From assembly GCF_020037475.1 (NCBI RefSeq), contig NZ_JAIQDB010000002.1, positions 496,001 to 560,000 of the forward strand: a DNA stretch of 64,000 nt. The letters run 5' to 3'. The notes below the pieces were generated by a model. That model had not been told where the DNA came from. It saw only the letters and a list, made by a program, of their open reading frames with translations, and did no database searches. Every line of letters begins with the position of its first letter. Within the stretch, counting starts at the first letter, position 1. The position numbers and the translations under genes were made by a program. Positions 25,435 to 34,524 of the stretch are shown here, in pieces. The stretch is from Sutcliffiella deserti (GTDB lineage Bacteria > Bacillota > Bacilli > Bacillales > Bacillaceae_I).

Positions 25435-26652
25435 TTGAAAAAGCCAAATATTGTTATTTTAGGTGCGGGTTATGGTGGTTTAGTCACGGCGGTACGACTT
25501 CAAAAATTAGTAGGTGTAAATGAAGCGAATATTACCCTTGTGAATAAAAATGATTACCATTACGAATCAACATGGTTACATGAAGCTTCTGCAGGTACCC
25601 TTCCAGCAGATCGTACTCGTTACAAAGTTTCTGATGTTATTGATAGAAGCAAAGTTCATTTTTTACATGATACAGTTACTGCAATCAATCGTGAAGCTAA
25701 AACTGTCTCTTTAGCTAAAGATGGGGAAATATCTTATGATTACTTAGTAGTTGGTCTTGGATATGAAGCAGAAACATTTGGTATTAAAGGCTTAAAAGAG
25801 CACGCTTTTTCCATTGCTAACTTAAATGTAGCTCGTAAAATTCGAGAGCATATCGAATACCAATTTGCTACGTATAACACCGAGGTAAACCGTCGCGATG
25901 ATCGTCTAACCATCGTTGTTGGTGGAGCTGGATTTACTGGTATTGAGTTCCTTGGCGAACTAGTAAACCGTGTTCCTGAACTGTGCAGTGAATTTGATGT
26001 TCCACAAGAAAAAGTACGTCTTGTGTGTGTGGAAGCTGCGCCAACTGTTCTACCAGGTTTTGATCCTGAATTAGTAGAATATGCAGTAGCTACACTTGAA
26101 CGCAAGGGTGTGGAATTCAAGATTGGTACTGCAATTAAAGAAGCAACCGAAGAAGGCATCCTCGTTGCTAAAGACGAGCAAATGGAAGAAATCAAAGCAG
26201 GTACTGTTGTATGGGCTGCTGGTGTTCGTGGAAACCATTTGGTAGAAGATTCAGGTTTTGAAAATATGCGTGGCCGTGTAAAGGTGGATCCTTACTTACG
26301 TGCACCAGGACATGATGATGTGTTCATTATTGGTGACTGCGCGCTAATCATCAATGAAGAAATTAATCGTCCATACCCACCAACAGCGCAAATTGCGATG
26401 CAACAAGGTGAAGTATGTGCGAAAAATCTTGCTGTCCTAATTCGTGAGCAAGGCGACTTGCAAACATTTACTCCTGATCTAAAAGGAACGGTTTGTTCAT
26501 TAGGTGAAGATGATGCAATTGGTGTAGTATTTGGACGTAAGGTCATGGGTTCCAAAGCTAGCTTCATGAAGAAAATGGTTGATAACCGCGCGCTTTACAT
26601 GATTGGTGGCGCAGGGCTTGTAATGAAAAAAGGAAAATTTAATATCCTTTAA
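25435..26652 (+). CDS. yumB: YumB, type II NADH dehydrogenase (NDH-2)
   Basis: A 405-residue flavoprotein of full NDH-2 length. FAD motif [16 protein letters not shown] at the start, NADH motif [17 protein letters not shown] near residue 160, VFIIGDCA near residue 298 and the quinone-side [12 protein letters not shown]. The C-terminal 40 residues ([24 protein letters not shown]) are amphipathic and may attach it to the membrane. It oxidises NADH and reduces menaquinone without pumping protons. The TTG start has AAGGTGG eight bases upstream. The Rex-like site in its leader suggests redox control. Confidence 0.9.
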   Translation: MKKPNIVILGAGYGGLVTAVRLQKLVGVNEANITLVNKNDYHYESTWLHEASAGTLPADRTRYKVSDVIDRSKVHFLHDTVTAINREAKTVSLAKDGEISYDYLVVGLGYEAETFGIKGLKEHAFSIANLNVARKIREHIEYQFATYNTEVNRRDDRLTIVVGGAGFTGIEFLGELVNRVPELCSEFDVPQEKVRLVCVEAAPTVLPGFDPELVEYAVATLERKGVEFKIGTAIKEATEEGILVAKDEQMEEIKAGTVVWAAGVRGNHLVEDSGFENMRGRVKVDPYLRAPGHDDVFIIGDCALIINEEINRPYPPTAQIAMQQGEVCAKNLAVLIREQGDLQTFTPDLKGTVCSLGEDDAIGVVFGRKVMGSKASFMKKMVDNRALYMIGGAGLVMKKGKFNIL

Positions 26653-26666
26653 GCTATAGATTTTAA

Positions 26667-26702
26667 AAAAGCTGTTCCTGTAAAAAGGGGCAGCTTTTTC
26701 TT
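26667..26702 (+). terminator. Terminator after yumB
   Basis: AAAAGCTGTTCCTG (from 26668) pairs with GGGGCAGCTTTTT, a G-T-containing stem and T-run. Confidence 0.7.
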
Positions 26703-26744
26703 TTCTTTGATATCATAGAAAAAAGATCAAAAGGGGTTGATTGC

Positions 26745-27224
26745 ATGTCAAAGAGAGGCCGAGTTTGGCTTGCGGTAGCTGGGATTGTAAAAACAGAAGA
26801 TGGAAGATGGTTAGTAGTTAAAAAACGCTATGGCGGGTTAAAAGATAAGTGGTCTTTTCCAGCAGGTTTCGTAGAAGCAAATGAAACCGTAGACGAAGCC
26901 GTGAAAAGAGAGGTTATGGAGGAAACGGGTATTGAAGTAAATGTAGAAGGTCTAATGGGTGTTCGAACAGGTGTCATTAAAGAAGAAATAAGCGATAATA
27001 TGCTTATTTTTGTATGTACTCCTCTGCATTCAAATGTTGTGTACCAAAAATGCGAACTTTCTGATGCAGCCTTTAAAACAGCAGAAGAGCTAGCAATGGA
27101 TCCCGATACATCACTGCTAATTCACTATTGTATAAAGCAAGTGGATAGTTCTTTATTAAAGCCTACCTCTCCTATGAATCCAGGGGAAGTGTTTGGTTAC
27201 TCCTCGTACAAGTTATTTTTCTAA
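26745..27224 (+). CDS. Nudix hydrolase
   Basis: A 159-residue Nudix-family pyrophosphohydrolase. The complete Nudix box is visible at about residues 44-66: GFVEANETVDEAVKREVMEE followed by TGI, fitting GX5EX7REUXEEXGU. Such enzymes cleave nucleoside diphosphates linked to another moiety (NADH, ADP-ribose, dinucleotide polyphosphates or damaged nucleotides); the substrate cannot be told from sequence. AAGGGG precedes the ATG. Its location after yumB is not a link I recognise from B. subtilis. Confidence 0.88.
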   Translation: MSKRGRVWLAVAGIVKTEDGRWLVVKKRYGGLKDKWSFPAGFVEANETVDEAVKREVMEETGIEVNVEGLMGVRTGVIKEEISDNMLIFVCTPLHSNVVYQKCELSDAAFKTAEELAMDPDTSLLIHYCIKQVDSSLLKPTSPMNPGEVFGYSSYKLFF

Positions 27225-27398
27225 AAATTATGAAAACTTATGAGAAAACGAGTTCCCACGTGATTATGGCTTATGTATCCGTTTACATGAAGGATGCCAG
27301 ACTTATTCGTCCCTTTTCAAGCTTTCTAAAAGATGTTATATTATCAGAAAATTAAATTAATTTCTGTTTTAAGATAAAAACATCTGGAGGGATAAGAA

Positions 27399-27521
27399 AT
27401 GAAAAATCAACTTCAAACAGAGAATAAAGCATGTGTATATTGTTCAGGAAAAGGCTACTTTCAACTTCTCTTAGGCGGATCTGAGACCTGCTCTTGCTGT
27501 GGAGGCAGTGGCAGAAAATAA
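27399..27521 (+). CDS. yuiA: YuiA, 40-residue CXXC-containing protein
   Basis: A 40-residue ORF with TGGAGGGATAAGA ahead of the ATG. It contains two CXXCXGXG-like elements, CVYCSGKGYF and CSCCGGSGR, the repeats that bind zinc in DnaJ-type zinc-finger regions, separated by QLLLGGSET. It matches B. subtilis YuiA in size and position before yuiB. A zinc-binding mini-protein is the natural reading; no role is known. Confidence 0.82.
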   Translation: MKNQLQTENKACVYCSGKGYFQLLLGGSETCSCCGGSGRK

Positions 27522-27582
27522 GAAGAGGCTTGTTGCTTCTTGTACAGGGGCACCATAGTATGAAAAAAAGCCTATTTATACT

Positions 27583-27648
27583 AACACCAACACTTCAAGT
27601 TATCGTCTAATGTTGACATAATCTTGACAAAAGTGTTGGTGTTTTTTT
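27583..27648 (+). terminator. Long-stem terminator after yuiA
   Basis: AACACCAACACTT (27583-27595) pairs perfectly with AAGTGTTGGTGTT, ending in T8. The loop is about 34 bases. Confidence 0.75.
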
Positions 27649-27732
27649 TATTGATCTTCAAATTTAATTGACTCGTCTCATGCCATTCAGTACACTTAGA
27701 AAAGATGTGTTATGGAGGTGTATGACAGGGGT

Positions 27733-28056
27733 ATGAATATACCAATTTTACTTATTTCCGTTGTGCTTTTTTTCGTATTATTTTTTGGAATTGGATTCCT
27801 TCTAAATATGCTATTACGTATGTCTTGGATTATGGCTATTATCTATCCATTGGTTTGTATCTGGATTATTGGGCAGGATGATGTTAAGCTTATCGACTTT
27901 TTCACAAAACCCGGAGTTGCATTTTCCACATTGGGGAATGAAATCACCTCATTACAAGTAGCAGATATCACGATACTAATCAGCGGTTTCATTGGGGCAA
28001 TATTCTCTGGGATTGTAATTAGAATGCTTCGTAAAAATGGGTATCAAATGTTTTAA
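27733..28056 (+). CDS. yuiB: YuiB, small membrane protein
   Basis: A 107-residue membrane protein with three likely helices: residues about 3-25 (LLISVVLFFVLFFGIGFLLN), 28-50 and 78-98. It matches B. subtilis YuiB; no function is established. The start is uncertain: ATG 27712 is in frame but has no ribosome-binding site, GGAGG at 27714-27718 lies 14 bases from ATG 27733, and GTG 27718 overlaps GGAGG. I prefer 27733 because the protein then begins directly at its first hydrophobic helix. Ends before a strong terminator. Confidence 0.78.
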   Translation: MNIPILLISVVLFFVLFFGIGFLLNMLLRMSWIMAIIYPLVCIWIIGQDDVKLIDFFTKPGVAFSTLGNEITSLQVADITILISGFIGAIFSGIVIRMLRKNGYQMF

Positions 28057-28109
28057 CAGACTGATTTTGATATTCAAACACAGCAAAGAAATAAAATACA
28101 AATTTTTGT

Positions 28110-28139
28110 GAATCGACTTAATGTCGATTCTTTTTTTTT
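28110..28139 (+). terminator. Terminator after yuiB
   Basis: GAATCGAC (28110-28117) pairs with GTCGATTC (28123-28130), then T9. Confidence 0.85.
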
Positions 28140-28263
28140 GCTATGGAAATATTACTAGATTGTTAACATTTACTGGTAAAAAATAAAGGTTTACTAGAGA
28201 AAACTAATAAAAAAGGAATAATTTTTAGTGAAAGAGGGAAAGAATATCAAGTGAGAGGAGTGA

Positions 28264-28992
28264 ATGTATCATATGAATACAACAAAAAAATTATTCCGAA
28301 GGACGGTTACTGGGGTTTTCTTTTCGTTAGCCTTGTTAGTAACCTTTCAATCGTTGTCGGGTGTAGAGGCGACAACGATTCAAAAATGGCTGGAAGAGAA
28401 TGAGATATATGCAATAGATGAAAAAGCGGGAGCGAATGAGAATGGCAGCTTCTTCAAAAAGATTGGCCTGGATTGGAAGACTCTAAATTTTTCACTTTCT
28501 ACACCAACAATGGTGTCTTCCGAAGAGGCAATCGAAGAACCGAAATCATTAGAAGACTCAATCGATTGGAGTCAATATGAAACACATACGGTCTCAGCTA
28601 CAGGATACACGGCTGGGGTAGAGTCTACAGGAAAATCGATTGATCATCCAGCATATGGGATTACATATTCAGGGCTCAAAGTTAGAAGAGACCTATATTC
28701 AACCATAGCAGCTGATCCTAGAGTCTTTCCAATAGGTACAATCCTTTTCATTCCAGAATATGGGTACGGGGTAGTTGCGGACACAGGGAGTGCAATCAAA
28801 GGAAATAAAATTGATTTATATTATCATACCGTAGATGAGGTATTCAATGAATGGGGCAAGAGAACCCTTGACGTGTATATTGTGAAAAAAGGTAATGGGG
28901 AACTAACAGAAGAAGAATTGAATTTACTGAATGAAGAAGAAAGCATGCAAGTGTTCCGTCAACAATATTTAAGCGATAATAATAGTAGATAA
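28264..28992 (+). CDS. yuiC: YuiC, secreted 3D-domain protein
   Basis: A 242-residue protein with an N-terminal signal or anchor sequence (residues about 14-32). The C-terminal half is a 3D domain: [44 protein letters not shown] and GNKIDLYY supply the three conserved aspartates. This fold is shared with the catalytic core of MltA-type lytic transglycosylases, and B. subtilis YuiC has been described as such an enzyme, acting on peptidoglycan outside the cell. ATG 28264 and 28273 are both possible; AGGAG lies 3 and 12 bases upstream of them. Confidence 0.85.
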   Translation: MYHMNTTKKLFRRTVTGVFFSLALLVTFQSLSGVEATTIQKWLEENEIYAIDEKAGANENGSFFKKIGLDWKTLNFSLSTPTMVSSEEAIEEPKSLEDSIDWSQYETHTVSATGYTAGVESTGKSIDHPAYGITYSGLKVRRDLYSTIAADPRVFPIGTILFIPEYGYGVVADTGSAIKGNKIDLYYHTVDEVFNEWGKRTLDVYIVKKGNGELTEEELNLLNEEESMQVFRQQYLSDNNSR

Positions 28993-29027
28993 AAATTGGA
29001 CAACTTCTAATTCCATAACGAGTATTT

Positions 29028-29073
29028 AAAAAGGTCAATCCCATCTTACATTATGAGGGATTGCCTTTTTTTT
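29028..29073 (+). terminator. Terminator after yuiC
   Basis: AAAAAGGTCAATCCC pairs with GGGATTGCCTTTTT, followed by a T-run. Confidence 0.75.
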
Positions 29074-29101
29074 AACTTATTGCTTCTGATAAAGGTGTTG
29101 T

Positions 29102-29236
29102 TTGAGAAAATCAGCATTTGAGAAATATTGCCACTATGTAAGAAAGGTTATTACAGGAGATAAAATACAAGAACACATGATAAAATTAGGTGTTATTGAA
29201 ATAGACATTTTTACTATCTTAAAAACAGAAGAATAG
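29102..29236 (+). CDS. Short ORF of unknown nature (44 aa)
   Basis: A 44-codon frame (TTG start; begins MRKSAFEKYCHYV, ends IFTILKTEE) with AAAGGTG a few bases upstream. Its composition looks protein-like and helical, but the weak start, small size and place between yuiC and an inserted phosphotransferase gene make a remnant of a larger gene equally likely. I do not recognise it. Confidence 0.3.
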   Translation: MRKSAFEKYCHYVRKVITGDKIQEHMIKLGVIEIDIFTILKTEE

Positions 29237-29272
29237 GCTTAAAAGTACTTATCTGACAAACGGGGATGAAAT

Positions 29273-30121
29273 ATGGATATTCAAAAAATTATTAAAGAGC
29301 TTATTAACAACAATATAATTCCATCTGAACCAGATTACGAACAATTAAAAGGCGGTACTAACAGTGAATTGTATCTTCTAAAAAGTAATGGACTTAAATG
29401 TGTGGTTAAGTTAAATGAACCACAGGTGATTGAATCAGAAGCAATTTTCCTTAACACTTATAAAGATATAAATTTATTGCCGAAACTGCTATTCGTTGAG
29501 CCGTCATTCCATGCAATGGTTTATTCATTCATAAATGGTTCTACAGATTATGTAGCGATAAATAAAAAGGAAATGCTAAGAATTCTTGTGGAAGAGCTAC
29601 TAAATAAATATAAGGATGCACCTTCTGCTGTTGGTTGGGGGTGGCCTGAAGATCCTGTAGAATCTTGGCAACATTTTCTTATGAATGAAGTTGTGGAAAC
29701 GAATAGAATTTTAGCTTCAAGATTAGATAAGGGTGACTATGAATACATATGTAATTTGGTTTTAAAAAATAACACTGATAGTAAACATTTCTTATTACAT
29801 GGGGACTGTGGAGTTCATAATTTCATTTTTGATAAGGGACAATTTTGTGGTGTGATTGACTCAACTCCAGTTATAGGTGATCCTATGTATGACTTAACCT
29901 ATGCTTTTTGTTCTTCACCAGATGATTTGACAAAAGATACTATAGATTCAGGGGCAAAGAATATGAGGATTTATAGAGAGGGAGATTGTTCAGATTTATA
30001 CGAACAAGTAGTTATTAGTTTATACCTAAGATTAGGGGCATGTATTAAACATCACCCAAAAGATTTTGAGAAATATTTAAAAGCGTGGAACTATTGGAAG
30101 GGATTGGTTAAGAACAGGTGA
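29273..30121 (+). CDS. Phosphotransferase of the APH/choline-kinase fold
   Basis: A 282-residue protein with a kinase-like APH fold. The catalytic loop is seen as LLHGDCGVHNFIF near residue 183 and the metal-binding element as GVIDSTPVIGDPMYDLTYAF near residue 200; the Lys in LKCVVKLNEPQV should contact ATP. Relatives phosphorylate aminoglycosides, other antibiotics or small metabolites such as homoserine or choline; the substrate is unknown. It is more AT-rich than its neighbours by eye and interrupts the yuiC-yuiD order known from B. subtilis, so it is probably an insertion. A decayed family A element lies just downstream. Confidence 0.82.
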   Translation: MDIQKIIKELINNNIIPSEPDYEQLKGGTNSELYLLKSNGLKCVVKLNEPQVIESEAIFLNTYKDINLLPKLLFVEPSFHAMVYSFINGSTDYVAINKKEMLRILVEELLNKYKDAPSAVGWGWPEDPVESWQHFLMNEVVETNRILASRLDKGDYEYICNLVLKNNTDSKHFLLHGDCGVHNFIFDKGQFCGVIDSTPVIGDPMYDLTYAFCSSPDDLTKDTIDSGAKNMRIYREGDCSDLYEQVVISLYLRLGACIKHHPKDFEKYLKAWNYWKGLVKNR

Positions 30122-30159
30122 TATCAACGTTAACCATTAACAGATCACAGTTTCAATAG

Positions 30160-30287
30160 GGTCATACATAACCATAGCTGATCCGCTTTCTTAGGGGATG
30201 TGTTGGAGCCTCTCCTCGGCTAGCCAAACGAGGCTCCAATCATCAGTTGGGGAATCACTAGGTTCAATACTCACCTTTAACAGAGCC
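30160..30287 (+). repeat. Degenerate family A element (copy A7)
   Basis: The right end TTTAACAGAGCC (30276-30287) is identical to that of the complete copy at 21092. The core is reduced to a perfect 10-bp hairpin, TTGGAGCCTC (30203-30212) / GAGGCTCCAA (30230-30239), around CCTCGGCTAGCC. The left end is not recognisable. CAATCATC after the core also matches the complete copy. Confidence 0.65.
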
Positions 30288-30309
30288 CCTTATAAGAAGA
30301 AAGTATCAT

Positions 30310-31119
30310 CTACAATAATGGATCATCCTTTGTATTGGTAGGATATATGTCAGGATGCAAAAGATGGGCTACTTTCTTTAAGCCGTGTAATAGTCTAGGT
30401 GAAGGTCTGCAGAACAATGCTTCCTCTAGACAAAATATTTTGTTTTCCTTAACGGCTGCGACATTTTCTTCCCAGCCTGGCCTCTTTTTGACATGTGCAG
30501 GTTTCATTTTCGATTCTTTTACGCCAACCCATATCATGCAAATGACGTCAGGATTCTTTTCGGCAACTTCCTCCCAGTCGGTCTGGTGGCTTGCCACATT
30601 TTTATCGGCAAAAACATTGGTGGCACCGGCTAGTTCACTTATTTCCGTGAGCCAATTAATTTTACCTGGAGTAAAAACTGGTTTTGGCCACCATTCCCAA
30701 TAAACCTTGGTTTTGGAAGGAATGGTGGCTGCTAATTCTTTATAGGTATGTATCAACTCGTTCATGCAATCTGTGACTTCCATTGCTTTAGCTTTGGTGT
30801 TCGTTATTTTTCCTAAAGAGAGAAGATCCTTTTCTATATCTTTTAACGATTGTGGATTTAATACGATATAAGGGATGTTTCTTTTCTTTAATTCTTCAAT
30901 GTTTTTCTCCATTCCGGGTACACTTAAACTTGCTAGAACTAAATCAGGTTCTAGCTTTTCTACTTTATCCATATCGATTTGGAGGTCAGGACCTAATTTG
31001 GGCAGATTTTGTATTTCTTTTGGCCAGTCGGAAAAATCATCGACACCGACAAGCATATGGGTCAAACCAAGGTAATGCAGGAGTTCTGTATTACTTGGGC
31101 ATATTGAAATCAAGCGCAA
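30310..31119 (-). CDS. Cobalamin-binding-type periplasmic-fold protein without signal peptide
   Basis: A 269-residue BtuF-like protein (class III substrate-binding fold): the start RLISICPSNTELLHYLGL, then LVGVDDFSDWP, PKLGPDLQIDMDKVEKLEPDLVLAS and PGWEENVAAVKENKIFCL are family landmarks. No signal peptide or lipobox is present, so it should stay in the cytoplasm and is not a normal importer component. TTG 31119 is preferred: GGTAGG overlapping the yuiD stop lies seven bases ahead. GTG 31126-31128, directly abutting the yuiD stop, is the alternative. Translation is probably coupled to yuiD. Ligand is unproven. Confidence 0.78.
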   Translation of the reverse strand: MRLISICPSNTELLHYLGLTHMLVGVDDFSDWPKEIQNLPKLGPDLQIDMDKVEKLEPDLVLASLSVPGMEKNIEELKKRNIPYIVLNPQSLKDIEKDLLSLGKITNTKAKAMEVTDCMNELIHTYKELAATIPSKTKVYWEWWPKPVFTPGKINWLTEISELAGATNVFADKNVASHQTDWEEVAEKNPDVICMIWVGVKESKMKPAHVKKRPGWEENVAAVKENKIFCLEEALFCRPSPRLLHGLKKVAHLLHPDIYPTNTKDDPLL

Positions 31120-31128
31120 AAAAATCAC

Positions 31129-31611
31129 CTACCAAATTTCTGTAAAATAGTGAAGAAAAAGGGTCAATAATATTCCAGTTAAGCCCCCAAAGAAAACTTC
31201 AATCGGCTTATGACCTAATAGTTCTTTAAGATCTTTGACCTTTTCTTGTTCATTCATTTTTGGCCATTTTTTCGTTTCTTCTACAAATCGGTTAAAATCT
31301 ATTACCAATTTATTTAGTACGATGGCTTGTTCTCCTGCGTGCCGTCGAACGCCTGTTGCATCGAACATTACGATGATGGCAAATACTGTGGCTACAGAGA
31401 AGATAGGTGAACCTACTCCTACTTCAAGAGCGACACCAGTTGCCAAAGCCGTTACTGCAGCTGAGTGGGAACTCGGCATGCCGCCTGTACTTGTTATAAG
31501 GGTCCAGTCAATCTTTCTTGTGGCAATAAATTGAATGGGAACTTTGACAAATTGAGCAAAACCGATAGCTGCCAAAGCAGCTAATAAAGGAAAATTAGTA
31601 AATAAATCCAT
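31129..31611 (-). CDS. yuiD: YuiD, DUF212 acid-phosphatase-like membrane protein
   Basis: A 160-residue membrane protein with about four hydrophobic segments. GGMPSSHSAAVTALATGVAL and DATGVRRHAGEQA carry a PSSHS motif and a later Arg/His group like those of the PAP2/vanadium-haloperoxidase superfamily. It may act on lipid or isoprenoid phosphates; this is not shown for the family. AAGGACG precedes the ATG. It is the first gene of a two-gene minus-strand unit with the cobalamin-binding-type protein. Confidence 0.85.
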   Translation of the reverse strand: MDLFTNFPLLAALAAIGFAQFVKVPIQFIATRKIDWTLITSTGGMPSSHSAAVTALATGVALEVGVGSPIFSVATVFAIIVMFDATGVRRHAGEQAIVLNKLVIDFNRFVEETKKWPKMNEQEKVKDLKELLGHKPIEVFFGGLTGILLTLFLHYFTEIW

Positions 31612-31801
31612 TCTAAACCTAACGTCCTTTCTTTTTCAATATTAGACTTATCCCTTACTATACCCTTTCTTTAGAGAAGTAGCACCCTTATTAGGAAGGT
31701 TTCTTATAAAAGAATATGAAATAATTTCTACTTAATTATGAATCATTTTTAGATATTTGTTAAGATGAATTCAGTACATTCTGATTAAAGGGGTAAAATA
31801 A

Positions 31802-32182
31802 ATGGTGCTATATCCAGAAGAATATTATAGTTTCTTTATCTCCTTTAATGAAGGAGATTATTACACCTGCCATGATTTGTTAGAGGAAATTTGGATGACG
31901 GATAAAGAAAATTATTTTCTTAAAGGTCTGCTTCAAATGACAGTCGCCATCTACCACTATGAATATGGAAATGTAAAAGGTGCCAGAGCGATGATGCGTG
32001 CGGGTTATGTTTATTTACAAAAATATCGTCCGAGGTATTGGGGAGTTGATTTAGAAGACGTGAATGGCTTTATAGAATCGTGCTTATCCATCCTGCCTCA
32101 AGATATTGATCGTGTACCCTTCGATGAAGTTTCTTCATTACCCCCACTTCCAACGTTGGTTCTTTATCTGGAAGATGATTAG
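31802..32182 (+). CDS. DUF309 protein
   Basis: A 126-residue helical protein of the DUF309 family. The characteristic motif YTCHDLLEEIWM is at about residues 19-30, followed by FLKGLLQMTVAIYHYEYGNVKGARAMM. Conserved His, Glu and Trp suggest a metal or ligand pocket, but no function is known. AAAGGGG precedes the ATG. It sits just ahead of pepA, separated by about 60 bases. Confidence 0.85.
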   Translation: MVLYPEEYYSFFISFNEGDYYTCHDLLEEIWMTDKENYFLKGLLQMTVAIYHYEYGNVKGARAMMRAGYVYLQKYRPRYWGVDLEDVNGFIESCLSILPQDIDRVPFDEVSSLPPLPTLVLYLEDD

Positions 32183-32245
32183 AAACTCGAAATAATTCTT
32201 ATAATTCGTTATAATGGAATTAGAATAAGCTGGAGGTGCTAAAGA

Positions 32246-33754
32246 ATGTTCACAGTTCAAAATCAAATGAATTTCACTGATCAACAAGCCGCTTTAATCA
32301 TTGGTTTATCAGAAAAAAACAAAAAAGTAGAAGGTTTGCTTGGAGAATTGGATGATCAACTTGATGGTCAAATTACTTCTTTATTAAAAGAAGGGGATAT
32401 ATCAGCAAGAAAAAATAATATAGCAAAAATACATACGTTTGGCCAAACAGCTTTTAAAAGAATTTTTGTAGTAGGTTTGGGAAGAGAAGAACAACTTTCC
32501 TTTGAAGAATTGCGTAAGACATTTGGCAAGGTGGGTAAGGCCGTTCAAGAATCAAAATTAAAAAATGTAGCTGTTGCACTTGATACGTTTTTAACAGAGT
32601 CGTTAGAAATATTAGATGCTGCACATGCTTTAGGAGAAGCTATTCCTTTGGCAACGTATAAGTACACTGGTTACAAAAAGCAATCAAATGAGCTAGAGGT
32701 TACATTAGAAAATGTAACAGTTATAACAACTGGCGATGCTGACGAAGTTCAAGCTAGCTTACAAGTAGGCTACCATTATGGAACGGGAACCAATTCAGCG
32801 CGTACGTTAGTAAACTTGCCGGGTAATATGCTGACAGCAACTGATATGGCTAATTACGCTGCAGAATTATCATCTCGATACGGATTCGAGTTAGAAATCC
32901 TTGAAAAAGAAGACATGGAAAAGCTTGGAATGGGCGCCATGCTTGCAGTAAATCAAGGAAGTGTCGAGCCTCCTAAAATGATTGTCATGAAATATCAAGG
33001 TAAAGAAGAGTGGACGGATGTAATCGGACTAGTAGGTAAAGGGATTACCTTTGATACTGGCGGATATTCCATCAAACCTAAAGATGGAATTGTAGGCATG
33101 AAGTCTGATATGGGTGGAGCAGCATCTGTGCTTGGAGCTATGGAAGTGATCGGAGAGTTAAAGCCTGAACAAAATGTACTAGCGGTCATTGCCTCTACCG
33201 ACAACATGATAAGTGGTACTGCATTTAAGCCTGATGATGTCATTACTTCCATGAGCGGGAAAACAATAGAGGTACTTAACACAGATGCAGAAGGTCGATT
33301 AGTATTGGCAGATGCTATTACTTATGCAAAACAGCATGGAGCAAATTACCTTGTTGACGTGGCAACTTTAACCGGTGGTGTAGTGGTTGCTCTCGGTCAT
33401 CACACAACAGGTGCTATGACTAATAACGAGGCACTATTCGAACAGATCCTTGAAGCTTCATATGAAGCGGGAGAAGAAATGTGGCGTCTTCCAATTTTTG
33501 AACATGCAAAAGAAAGAGTCCGTAATAGTAAAGTCGCGGATCTGAATAATTCACCTGGACGCGATGGACATGCAATTTTTGCTGCAACATTTATTGGCGA
33601 GTTCGCGGAAGATACTCCATGGGTTCATTTAGATATCGCTGGTACAGCAACTACCACGTCTAACTATGATTTAGGGCCAGCAGGGGGTACTGGAGTGATG
33701 GTTCGTACTTTGGTAACATTCGTGTTGCGATTTGGTCAGTTGGAAGAGGTTTGA
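32246..33754 (+). CDS. pepA: Leucyl aminopeptidase (M17)
   Basis: A 502-residue cytosolic aminopeptidase. The M17 signature [13 protein letters not shown] and the metal-binding segment [15 protein letters not shown] with MKSDMGGAA are intact, so two metal ions and the catalytic Lys/Arg should be in place. It removes N-terminal residues, mainly leucine, from peptides. The first 160 residues form the usual regulatory alpha/beta domain. CTGGAGGTG precedes the ATG. Position corresponds to B. subtilis yuiE. Confidence 0.96.
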   Translation: MFTVQNQMNFTDQQAALIIGLSEKNKKVEGLLGELDDQLDGQITSLLKEGDISARKNNIAKIHTFGQTAFKRIFVVGLGREEQLSFEELRKTFGKVGKAVQESKLKNVAVALDTFLTESLEILDAAHALGEAIPLATYKYTGYKKQSNELEVTLENVTVITTGDADEVQASLQVGYHYGTGTNSARTLVNLPGNMLTATDMANYAAELSSRYGFELEILEKEDMEKLGMGAMLAVNQGSVEPPKMIVMKYQGKEEWTDVIGLVGKGITFDTGGYSIKPKDGIVGMKSDMGGAASVLGAMEVIGELKPEQNVLAVIASTDNMISGTAFKPDDVITSMSGKTIEVLNTDAEGRLVLADAITYAKQHGANYLVDVATLTGGVVVALGHHTTGAMTNNEALFEQILEASYEAGEEMWRLPIFEHAKERVRNSKVADLNNSPGRDGHAIFAATFIGEFAEDTPWVHLDIAGTATTTSNYDLGPAGGTGVMVRTLVTFVLRFGQLEEV

Positions 33755-33772
33755 AAAATATAGATTAATTGT

Positions 33773-33806
33773 AGCGCACCCTTTGAGGGGTGCGTTATTT
33801 TTTTTG
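33773..33806 (+). terminator. Terminator after pepA
   Basis: GCGCACCC (33774-33781) pairs with GGGGTGCGTT around TTTGA, then T8. Confidence 0.8.
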
Positions 33807-34400
33807 AGGTTGGAGGAAGCGTTTTGGCTTATTTGGGGTTGGGGCTTTTAGTTCTTTGCATTTTGGTTTGGGGGTGGGAGCGCTTAAGACCGAGGCCAGA
33901 CCCCTTGTTTGGATGGGGGAGGATTTTGTGAGGGGCGCTTATGTTGGTTAGGGGTGGATGGAGGTGGGGGGGTGGGGTCAGGCCTCAGGCAGCGGTGGGG
34001 TGTTTAGGTTTGTTGGTTGTGTTTTTGTTGGGTGGAGGATGGTTTGAGGTGGTGTGAGGCGCTTTGGGTATTTTGGGTTTGAGGGTTTATAGTTCTTTGC
34101 ATTTTGGTTTGGGGGTGGGAGCGCTTGTGACCGAGGCCAGACCCCTTGTTTGGGTTGGGGAGGATTTTGTGCGGTGCGCTTAGCTTGGTTTGGGGTGGAT
34201 GGAGGTGGGGTTTGGGGTCAGGCCTCAGGCAGCGGTGGGGTGTTTAGGTGGAGATGGGTTAGATGTGTGTTGGTTGTGTTTGTGTTGGGGGGGAGAGGCT
34301 GGTTTGAGGTGGTGAGGAAAGCGAAGCGCTGGGGGCGCTTTGGCTTGTTGGGGGGAGGGGTTTTGAGGGTTTGGGATTTTGGTTGGTTGTTTTGGATTTA
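33807..34400 (+). repeat. G/T-rich tract with a tandem duplication (241-bp unit)
   Basis: About 600 bases with very few C and A on the plus strand and many runs of three to seven G. Two long units repeat with an offset of 241 bases: TAGTTCTTTGCATTTTGG occurs at 33849 and 34090, each followed by GGGAGCGCTT, GACCGAGGCCAGACCCC, a GGGGAGGATTTTGTG block and GGGGTCAGGCCTCAGGCAGC. In each unit GAGGCCAGACCCC and GGGGTCAGGCCTC are near-perfect inverted repeats. A third partial unit begins near 34320. The 83-codon plus frame within it is all G/T-derived (Gly/Trp/Val) and not credible as a gene. Confidence 0.85.
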
Positions 34401-34524
34401 GTTTTTTTATTTTTATTTTTTTTTGACAGGCGGGGGGAGGGTGTGGTATTTTGGTTTTATGCTTTTTTACTCTAATAGTTTAATAGGGTAAAGTGAAAGT
34501 GATTTGTTGAAAGGGTGTTGTAGG

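Noticed and set aside
34150-34401. 83-codon frame in the G/T-rich tract
   Set aside because: A Gly/Trp/Val/Phe peptide caused by base composition; no start context and no stop-free counterpart in the duplicated unit.
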